Below are positions 5,907 to 11,563 of a DNA stretch of 11,563 bases, piece after piece. Numbering within the stretch: position 1 is the stretch's first letter; each line of letters begins with the position of its first letter. A model generated the notes under the pieces. It did not search any database and was not told the origin of the DNA. It saw only the letters and a program-made list of their open reading frames with translations. Made by a program: the position numbers and the translations under genes. This stretch comes from Candidatus Latescibacterota bacterium (lineage in GTDB: Bacteria; Krumholzibacteriota; Krumholzibacteriia; Krumholzibacteriales; WJIX01): contig DAOWMJ010000040.1 of NCBI GenBank assembly GCA_030643145.1, positions 1 through 11,563 of the forward strand, given 5' to 3'.

Positions 5907-7994
5907 ATGATTAACAAGAAATTAGCGGGAACCGTTATAATTATAATTTGTGTGCTTCTTTTTCCTTTTTTGCTTTCCGCGGGGAACAGCCCGTGGACTC
6001 CTGACGATATCTGGAAATTGAAAGGGGTGGGCGATCCGCGGATTTCACCTTGCGGTAAATGGATAGCTTATGTTGTAACTTCAACTGATTTTGAAGAAGA
6101 TAAAAGAAATAGCGATATATGGATTGTTTCTATAGACGGGAAAAATTCCCGGCAAATGACAACAAGTGAAAAAGGGGACAATCACCCGAGGTGGTCCCCG
6201 GATGGTCAGTATATCGCCTTTCTCTCTTCAAGGGAGGGTTTGAACCAGATATATATTCTTCCGACTTTTGGAGGGGAGGCAAGAGTGGTAACCGATTTCC
6301 CCGGTGGAGTCGGAGATTTGATGTGGACTCATGACGGGAAAGGGTTTGTCTTTACCGGGCGCGTATATTCTGACTGTGAGGATTTGGATTGTGTTAGGGA
6401 GCGTGACAAGAAGAAGGAAAAAGAGAAGGTTACCGCGATAGTCCACAAGGATCTTCTTTACAGACATTGGGATAGTTATGAAGATGGAAAGGTTCAGCAC
6501 CTGTTTCATGTTTCAATGGAAGCGGGGGAACCGAGAGATTTAACGCCTGATCTTAAGCGCGATGCCCTTACTTTCTGGCTGGCTTCGGCGGGACGTGATT
6601 TCGATCTCAGCCCTGACGGAGAGACGATCTATTTTTCAGGAAAGCAGGATGAGAATCAGGCGGTATCCTATAATGAAGATATCTGGAAGGTTCCTTTCTC
6701 CGGAGGTAAGGTCGAGAAAGTAACCTCAAACCCCGCCGCTGACCTGCATCCGCGTATCTCCCCCGATGGCCGCTATCTGGCGTATAGAGCCGCAAAGCGC
6801 CCCGGGTATGAATCTGACAGATATCAGCTTATGCTGATGAAATTGCCTTCGGGTCTGCCGGTAAGCCTGACTCCTGATTTCGACCGCAGCGTTGGGCGTG
6901 TCTTTTGGGGGTACAGAGGGAAGAAAATATATTTTCAGGCGGAGGATGAAGCCGATATTAATCTATTCAGTGTTTCTATTGACGGGAACGATGTAAAGAC
7001 CGTTGTTGGAGGCAATAGTCAGAGTGGTCACGGATATCATTTAAGCTGTCAGGCGGGGGCTGAAGATAAGTTCTTTATATACCGGTACAGGCCTATGACA
7101 CATTACTATGAAATTTTTAAATGTGACCGTGGCGGAGACAACCCCAGGAGGATTACCAATATAAACGGGGATCTGTATAAGGAGTATCATTTCCCGGATG
7201 CTGAAAAAATCAGTTTCGAGGGGGCAGGCGGAACTGCCGTTAGCGGATATCTTGTAAAACCGCTGAACTTTGATCCGGACAGGAAATATCCTCTGATGGT
7301 AAGGATTCACGGTGGCCCTCAGCAGATGTTCGGATATGCCTATCGAACCGAATATGCTCTCTTTTCAGGAGCTGATTATGCCGTGTTCTTCTGTAATCCA
7401 CGCGGTTCTACAGGTTATGGCCAGGAATTCTGTGATGGAACAAGAGGAGACTGGGGCGGCAAGGTGATAGAAGATGTAAAAAAGGGTGTTCTCTTCGTTC
7501 TTGATAACAATGATTGGATTGATCCGAATAAGGTTGGAGCCTGGGGCGGTTCATTCGGAGGTTTTATATGTAATTGGTTTCAGGGGCATAATGAAGATGG
7601 AATGTTCTCGGTACTTGTATCTCACGCGGGGAAAGCGGATCACTGGTCAGGATACGGTTCCACGGAAGAATTGTGGTTTCCTGAATGGGAATTCTATGGA
7701 GCCCCATGGGAGAATCCGGAGCTTACCGACAGATATTCACCGATCAGATACGCGGAGAATTTCTCGATCCCGCATTTGATTACTCACGGAGAACTTGATT
7801 ATCGTGTGCCTATAACTGGCAGTGAACAGATGTTTTCCGCTCTTCGGCGGTTGGGTGTTCCGTCGAGGATGATTCGTTTTCCGGATGAAAATCACTGGAT
7901 CTTGAAGCCGCATAATCAACGTTTCTGGTATGCATCCGTTCTTGACTGGTTTGAGCGGTGGCTTCGCCGCGAGGGTAAGGAAAAAGAAGAATAA
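5907..7994 (+). CDS. exported dipeptidyl-peptidase-5-like S9C serine peptidase
   Basis: The ATG at 5907 follows GAAGGGAG by 4 nt. The 695-residue protein opens with NKK and a long hydrophobic run, and signal cleavage is likely after LSA (about residue 25). Residues about 30-430 form a beta-propeller with blades marked by ISPCG, WSPDG, LSPDG and ISPDG. The segment LLYRHWDSYEDGK (about 183-195) is typical of bacterial DPP5-type enzymes. In the hydrolase domain HGGP begins at H468, the nucleophile is S549 in GGSFGG, with D631 in HGELDYRVP and H663 in DENHWILKP, so the triad is complete. DPP5 enzymes release dipeptides, often with hydrophobic residues at the second position, from peptide N-termini in the periplasm; specificity here is inferred. 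An acidic/lysine-rich insertion with two Cys lies at about 156-176. It is a distant paralogue of the peptidase at 1313-3313. The gene diverges from the macro-domain gene, 249 nt away. Confidence 0.93.
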   Translation: MINKKLAGTVIIIICVLLFPFLLSAGNSPWTPDDIWKLKGVGDPRISPCGKWIAYVVTSTDFEEDKRNSDIWIVSIDGKNSRQMTTSEKGDNHPRWSPDGQYIAFLSSREGLNQIYILPTFGGEARVVTDFPGGVGDLMWTHDGKGFVFTGRVYSDCEDLDCVRERDKKKEKEKVTAIVHKDLLYRHWDSYEDGKVQHLFHVSMEAGEPRDLTPDLKRDALTFWLASAGRDFDLSPDGETIYFSGKQDENQAVSYNEDIWKVPFSGGKVEKVTSNPAADLHPRISPDGRYLAYRAAKRPGYESDRYQLMLMKLPSGLPVSLTPDFDRSVGRVFWGYRGKKIYFQAEDEADINLFSVSIDGNDVKTVVGGNSQSGHGYHLSCQAGAEDKFFIYRYRPMTHYYEIFKCDRGGDNPRRITNINGDLYKEYHFPDAEKISFEGAGGTAVSGYLVKPLNFDPDRKYPLMVRIHGGPQQMFGYAYRTEYALFSGADYAVFFCNPRGSTGYGQEFCDGTRGDWGGKVIEDVKKGVLFVLDNNDWIDPNKVGAWGGSFGGFICNWFQGHNEDGMFSVLVSHAGKADHWSGYGSTEELWFPEWEFYGAPWENPELTDRYSPIRYAENFSIPHLITHGELDYRVPITGSEQMFSALRRLGVPSRMIRFPDENHWILKPHNQRFWYASVLDWFERWLRREGKEKEE

Positions 7995-8012
7995 TCAGCG
8001 CGCCGATATTGA

Positions 8013-8756
8013 TTAGCCGGGCTGGTCGGCTGGTAGAGGCGATTTTTCCTGTGGCGTGAACCTTTTAAAGATAAAGTATGTAAACACGGCAAGGAGAATT
8101 CCCAGAGCAATGCCTGCCGAGACGTCAAGAGGCCAGTGAACTCCCACGTAAATTCTTGAAAAAGAGACTATTGCCGCGATTACAACAAGATATACGAGCA
8201 ATTTTCTGTAGACAAGCCCGATAAAGAGCATAGAGGCGGTTATATTGGCGGCGTGCCCCGAAGGAAATGAAAAGGATGACTTATAAACTCTGGTTATTTC
8301 AACCGGTGTTGTGATCCAGCCTGAATCTCTATTCCAGAAATGCACATTGCCGAGCACTTCGCAGGGGCGCAATCGATGAAAGAGAGGTTTCAAGAATCCG
8401 CTTGAGATTTGGTCGGAGGCGACTAAAAGAGGTATAAGTGACAGGGCGACCCATTTCCCTTTTGATTTTCCGAATAATACGAGGGCGGACCATAAAAGAA
8501 GAAGAATGATTCTGGATTTGTCAAAATCAGTAATAACCGGCATGACAGCGTCAAAGAGAGGATTGGCAAGGCGGGTGTTTATGAAACGGAAAACCCCGGC
8601 GTCGGGGGATGATTCCCCCTCGATTTTATGCCAGGTCGATGTCGACAGGGAATCGGCGTCCGATAAACGGGGAGTTAGTGAATACGCGGAGGTTGCCGGT
8701 ACTATAACGAGAGTAATGAGTATCAGAAATGCCGACCGGATCGCTTTTTTTTTCAT
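8013..8756 (-). CDS. PAP2-family membrane phosphatase with signal peptide
   Basis: This 247-residue protein carries all three PAP2 signatures: K123-x6-R130-P131 (KPLFHRLRP), P165-S-G-H168, and S200-R201-x5-H207-x3-D211 (SRIYVGVHWPLD). PAP2 enzymes remove phosphate from lipid or sugar phosphates such as undecaprenyl pyrophosphate, phosphatidate or lipid A; the substrate cannot be chosen here. The first 24 residues form a signal peptide (KKK, hydrophobic core, ending TSA), followed by a roughly 45-residue polar stretch. Hydrophobic segments lie at about 82-95, 103-114, 172-183, 187-199 and 213-230. The active site should face the periplasm. The ribosome site before ATG 8756 is weak. The gene follows the outer-membrane protein gene by 48 nt on the same strand, so co-transcription is plausible. 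It ends only 18 nt from the converging S9C gene. Confidence 0.92.
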   Translation of the reverse strand: MKKKAIRSAFLILITLVIVPATSAYSLTPRLSDADSLSTSTWHKIEGESSPDAGVFRFINTRLANPLFDAVMPVITDFDKSRIILLLLWSALVLFGKSKGKWVALSLIPLLVASDQISSGFLKPLFHRLRPCEVLGNVHFWNRDSGWITTPVEITRVYKSSFSFPSGHAANITASMLFIGLVYRKLLVYLVVIAAIVSFSRIYVGVHWPLDVSAGIALGILLAVFTYFIFKRFTPQEKSPLPADQPG

Positions 8757-8804
8757 AGTCAGACGCTATTTCTCAAAATAATTAAAGGAGTACACAAAAA
8801 ATCC

Positions 8805-9398
8805 CTAAAACGAGAATCCGCCCGTTATTGTGAAATACTTTGTTGAATCGTTATTAAATATTATATTAAGCGTAGGTCTGATCTCCCAGCTTCTCGATTC
8901 CGACTGATAGATTATTATTCCGCCGCCGAGGCTTAATCCAAGATTCAAATCGGAATCATCATGATTATTAATAATTCCATGAATATTTTTTACATTTACA
9001 TCATAGGCAAAACGGTAAAGCCCTAATCCGGCCTGGCAGTAATAACTATATGTACTGCTGGTCGAATCAGTGTGTGAGAAGAGATATCTAACCTGTGGAA
9101 TAAACTCCATTACTGATCCCGAGCCGTCATTGTCGTCCGCGCCCCATCCGCCAGCATCGATTCCCCACCTGTTGTACGCGAGCCTTCCGCCAAAGAGGAT
9201 ATTGTCTTTATAGGGAACAAACCCATCAAGGCCGAAGCAGATACCTATATTGAAACGATCGCTTGCGTCGCCGAGCGGTATAGAGAGTCCGGCATTGGCG
9301 TTAAATTCGATTCTTTCCATAATGCCATCCGCCGCCATACTCCAGGAAGGCAGAATAATCATAATAGCGAGCAAAAAAAATGCTGTTCTTTTGGCCAC
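8805..9398 (-). CDS. outer-membrane beta-barrel protein, GTG start
   Basis: Translation starts at GTG 9398, with AGGAG 6 nt upstream. The first 22 residues are a signal peptide (AKR, hydrophobic core, likely cut after SMA). The mature part of about 175 residues alternates short amphipathic strands with Gly/Asn/Asp-rich turns and ends in aromatic YFTITGGFSF. A C-terminal Phe is the usual signal for barrel insertion by the BAM machinery. Size and strand pattern suit an eight-stranded barrel of the OmpA/OmpW-like type, with long polar loops at about 78-95 and 110-120. It may be structural, adhesive or a small porin; no specific family is recognised. It lies upstream of the PAP2 phosphatase in the same direction. 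Confidence 0.8.
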   Translation of the reverse strand: MAKRTAFFLLAIMIILPSWSMAADGIMERIEFNANAGLSIPLGDASDRFNIGICFGLDGFVPYKDNILFGGRLAYNRWGIDAGGWGADDNDGSGSVMEFIPQVRYLFSHTDSTSSTYSYYCQAGLGLYRFAYDVNVKNIHGIINNHDDSDLNLGLSLGGGIIIYQSESRSWEIRPTLNIIFNNDSTKYFTITGGFSF

Positions 9399-9500
9399 TT
9401 TTGTTCTCCTTTTTTATCTTCCGCGTCAAAGCACAACTGAGCGAGAAACTTTTTCCGTTTCTGGCGAAATTAATTTCCTTCAGGATGCCATAGACTTTAG

Positions 9501-9520
9501 AAAAAAACAAGAAATGTTTT
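9501..9520 (-). terminator. weak candidate terminator after the zinc-ribbon operon
   Basis: On the minus strand AAAACA (9520-9515) and TGTTTT (9509-9504) form a 6-bp AT-rich stem with a 5-nt loop, and the run of seven T's is at 9507-9501. The stem begins in the stop codon of the 9519-10319 gene. The single G-C pair makes it weak, so termination may be partial and reach the outer-membrane protein gene. Confidence 0.28.
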
Positions 9521-10319
9521 AATTTTTTATATCGACCAGGCGGGGTGAGATTGAAAACTCCCCGATGAGAGAGAAAAATGAATTTTTCCTCTTCTGAAAC
9601 GGGAATAGTACAAGCCTGGGAGCGCCCGAGACCTTAAGAGAGATTGGATTCAGAAAATCGCCGTATTTCAGGATTGAAGGGGGCAGTGTCGCGAAAAAGA
9701 CAAAATCGATCAGTTCAACCGCTTCATCCTGCTGAAGGGCGCACATGACCGGTTTTCCCGGCAGAGTTGATTTCTCCATTTTGAAGGGAGGCTGTTTCCC
9801 GGTCAGCAGTTTTCCAACCTTGAGATAAGCGAATGGATTTCTTGAAATAAATGCCGGGATATATATGAAAAATGACTCGAATGATTCCATGGTGCTTATC
9901 AGGTACTCGATTTCCCTGCTTCCCGGGATTGATCTTTGAGAGGCCATGATATTAAGTTTTTCCATACCGGTATGGAAATTCAAGGACAAGGAATCGGTTT
10001 CGTCTTCCGGATCCTTCTCCAATCTTGTTTTAGCGATTGTACTTTTGTGGTTCTTAAGTTCAGACAATGACCCTTCTATCTCTTTTCTGAGCAGGTTCCG
10101 GTCTATTTCAATTACCCAAAAAGGGAGGTGAAGGGACTGCTTATTATATGGTTCTTCGCCGATGGCGGTATAAACAGCGATATCTTTAAGTCCTTCGGGA
10201 GTTATGATAAAGTAACGGTAGCATGTTTCACACTGAAAGGTAATACAGTCGGATAATCCTGATAGCTCAGCCCCGCAATGTTCGCAAACAAGCCGTTTAA
10301 GGGTTAGGGCATTGTTCAT
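9519..10319 (-). CDS. uncharacterised zinc-ribbon protein, second gene of coupled pair
   Basis: This 266-residue protein starts at ATG 10319 behind GGGAGG in the end of the upstream gene; the two genes are 1 nt apart, which implies coupled translation. A zinc ribbon sits at the N-terminus: C12-x2-C15 and C30-x2-C33 (CEHCG and CETCY), with an extra C25. It is followed by a short link and HLPFW (64-68), the same kind of motif as HVPFW in the upstream protein. The middle has a charged, probably helical stretch (about 74-115), then a hydrophobic SFFIYIPAFISRNPF segment (about 150-165). No signal peptide or clear transmembrane helix is seen, so it is likely cytosolic and perhaps membrane-associated through its partner. 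No catalytic motif is visible. Function unknown; the ribbon could bind protein, nucleic acid or only metal. Confidence 0.75.
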   Translation of the reverse strand: MNNALTLKRLVCEHCGAELSGLSDCITFQCETCYRYFIITPEGLKDIAVYTAIGEEPYNKQSLHLPFWVIEIDRNLLRKEIEGSLSELKNHKSTIAKTRLEKDPEDETDSLSLNFHTGMEKLNIMASQRSIPGSREIEYLISTMESFESFFIYIPAFISRNPFAYLKVGKLLTGKQPPFKMEKSTLPGKPVMCALQQDEAVELIDFVFFATLPPSILKYGDFLNPISLKVSGAPRLVLFPFQKRKNSFFSLIGEFSISPRLVDIKN

Positions 10320-10320
10320 T

Positions 10321-11421
10321 TTAGTTCCTCCCGAACCATTTTTTTAGTCTGAATTTAAGCCATGCGTGGGGCATGATAACCCTGTTGCCCTGAATCTGAT
10401 CTATGATGTAAACAGAGCCGGCGGCAATAAGTAGAAGGGGAAAATATGTTTCAGCGAGGAACGCGAAAAGAGCCGGGATGAAGAAAAACCCCGCTGGATT
10501 TATTTTCTTCCTGCCGGGCACATCAGCCCGGATAATACTCCCATTATTCCCGTCTATTGTTATTACATAGACCCTTTCTTTGAATTTGTAACGAAGAAAA
10601 TATACGGGGTAGTAATATATCGAAAGGGTGCTGCCGAATAGATGAAAACGGCTGGCATCGATCTTTGCCCCCGAAGGCTTCGCGATATTAGTGATATGCT
10701 GATAGCTGTCCATTCTTGCCGTTTTTGCGGATATTGTGGGAAGCGCGATGTTCATCGTAGTTTTGAAATCATGGTTGAATATTTCCCATTCAAGCATGGA
10801 GGCTTTCAGGGAAATGCCCTGCATACCCAGATGTTTCATGAAACAAGCCGGAGCGCTCCAGTTCACGTGTTTTGAAACGAATTTTGAAAATGGAATCGAT
10901 TCCTGCGTGAGAACTTGCCTGCTGATTTTACCGCTTGGAGTCGCTGTGCTCTTTTCAATCCTTTTAAGTTCAATTTCCTCACCGCATATCCAGCCGATAA
11001 ATCTTCCACGCATTCGCCAGAATGGAACATGTATTAATTTGTGTTCGACAACTGAAGTGTATTTTGCTTTTATGCGCCCGCCACTATTTTTTGATATACA
11101 ATGGAGCGCTTCAAGTTTGGCTTTGCCAGCGGTTATTCGTGGTTTAAGAAAGAAGCTTTTTACGCCGCGCGGATTCGCGATAAAAAGGTTTGCGTAGCAG
11201 TATTCGCAACGGATACTACTCTGGCCTTCTTTGACTTTTAGAGAACCTCCGCATGATGGGCATGTTACACCGAATGTTTCTCTGTTATTATGAGAATTCT
11301 TTGCTCCATCAATAAACTCATTTATATCTTCAGGTGATTTATCATCGGGTTCAACTTCCCTCGCCGCGCTTTTTTGCGTTCTTTGAGAAGAAGTTCGATT
11401 ATTAACGATTTTACTGTTCAT
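10321..11421 (-). CDS. uncharacterised zinc-ribbon protein with C-terminal membrane hairpin
   Basis: The 366-residue protein begins at ATG 11421, overlapping the end of the upstream gene by 11 nt. Residues 1-50 are polar and probably disordered. A zinc ribbon follows: C54-x2-C57 (CPSCGG) and C72-x2-C75 (CEYCY). Next come FFLKPRIT (90-97) and HVPFW (131-135), and further on YYYPVYFLRYKF with VYVITIDGNNGSII. I associate this YPV-Y/F-L plus DG-x-x-G pattern with unnamed zinc-ribbon proteins of diderm candidate phyla. At about 311-340 lies a hydrophobic region (FFFIPALFAF ... YFPLLLIAAGSVYII) able to form one or two membrane helices, then a basic tail (LKFRLKKWFGRN) likely to stay in the cytosol. 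It is probably anchored in the inner membrane with the ribbon inside. Function unknown. Confidence 0.78.
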   Translation of the reverse strand: MNSKIVNNRTSSQRTQKSAAREVEPDDKSPEDINEFIDGAKNSHNNRETFGVTCPSCGGSLKVKEGQSSIRCEYCYANLFIANPRGVKSFFLKPRITAGKAKLEALHCISKNSGGRIKAKYTSVVEHKLIHVPFWRMRGRFIGWICGEEIELKRIEKSTATPSGKISRQVLTQESIPFSKFVSKHVNWSAPACFMKHLGMQGISLKASMLEWEIFNHDFKTTMNIALPTISAKTARMDSYQHITNIAKPSGAKIDASRFHLFGSTLSIYYYPVYFLRYKFKERVYVITIDGNNGSIIRADVPGRKKINPAGFFFIPALFAFLAETYFPLLLIAAGSVYIIDQIQGNRVIMPHAWLKFRLKKWFGRN

Positions 11422-11563
11422 CTTGCGTTACCATCTTTTTCCTGATTTTGAACGCGAGAAATCCCATCGCGGATGTCGCGAGCAGTATTATAAATCTGGC
11501 TAACCAGTTATGTCCAAGTTTGCCAATTACAAAATAAGCGGCAAATAATCCGCCGGCTGTTAA
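11411..11563 (-). CDS. C-terminal end of a small membrane protein, cut by window edge
   Basis: The last 50 codons of a gene entering from the right edge end with TAA at 11411. Two hydrophobic stretches are visible: GGLFAAYFVIG near the edge and WLARFIILLATSAMGFLAF, followed by the basic KIRKKM and a short polar tail ending QDEQ. The positive charges suggest the C-terminus is cytosolic. Its stop overlaps the start of the zinc-ribbon membrane gene by 11 nt, so it belongs to the same transcript and is a candidate partner. Its N-terminus is outside the window and no family is recognised. Confidence 0.65.
   Translation of the reverse strand, partial: LTAGGLFAAYFVIGKLGHNWLARFIILLATSAMGFLAFKIRKKMVTQDEQ

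Noticed and set aside
8015..8031. AGCCG/CGGCT stem after the DPP5-like gene as a terminator
   Set aside because: Only 5 bp, inside the PAP2 coding end, and the nearest T-run begins about 12 nt further on.
10736..11197. Plus-strand frame of 153 codons
   Set aside because: It lies opposite the zinc-ribbon membrane gene, which has Cys motifs, operon overlap and membrane segments; the plus frame shows none of these.

Overview
The window reads as a chromosomal stretch from a Gram-negative-type (diderm) bacterium of moderate, roughly mid-40s by eye, G+C. It encodes a predicted outer-membrane beta-barrel with a terminal Phe, Sec signal peptides and a lipoprotein with a lipobox, and uses purine-rich Shine-Dalgarno sites (GGGAG / GGAGG) with ATG, GTG and TTG starts. 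The gene mix (two exported S9C peptidases, a PurF-like protein of the Cys-less type that I recall from Bacteroidota and Clostridia, and zinc-ribbon membrane proteins) resembles FCB-group or candidate-phylum genomes. That placement is inference only. I see no tRNA, rRNA, CRISPR array, insertion sequence or phage gene.

Layout. The first 758 bases are the N-terminal two thirds or so of an M29-type aminopeptidase on the minus strand, cut by the window edge. A 60-residue minus-strand cysteine-rich lipoprotein follows (912-1094). On the plus strand come an exported S9C prolyl-oligopeptidase-family enzyme (1313-3313) and a PurF-like phosphoribosyltransferase (3422-4873). The PurF-like protein keeps the PRPP site and Fe-S cysteines but has lost the glutaminase active site. 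Converging on it, with stop codons that share two bases, is a minus-strand macro-domain gene (4870-5657). This gene is split into two reading frames at A-rich tracts and probably represents one protein with a -1 frameshift, a one-base mutation or an assembly error. Divergent from it is a second exported S9C enzyme of the DPP5 type (5907-7994).

The right-hand third is entirely minus strand. In transcription order it holds the tail of a small membrane protein (11411-11563), a membrane-anchored zinc-ribbon protein (10321-11421) and a second zinc-ribbon protein (9519-10319), all overlapping or 1 nt apart. Then come an outer-membrane beta-barrel protein (8805-9398) and a PAP2 lipid phosphatase (8013-8756).

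Functionally, the two S9C enzymes and the M29 enzyme suggest peptide scavenging: S9C exopeptidases would release dipeptides in the periplasm and a cytosolic aminopeptidase would finish them. They are not in one operon, so the link is only suggestive. The items most worth a second look are the split macro-domain gene with its slippery tracts, the glutaminase-dead PurF homologue, the start-codon hairpin at 5656-5682, and the uncharacterised coupled zinc-ribbon operon.
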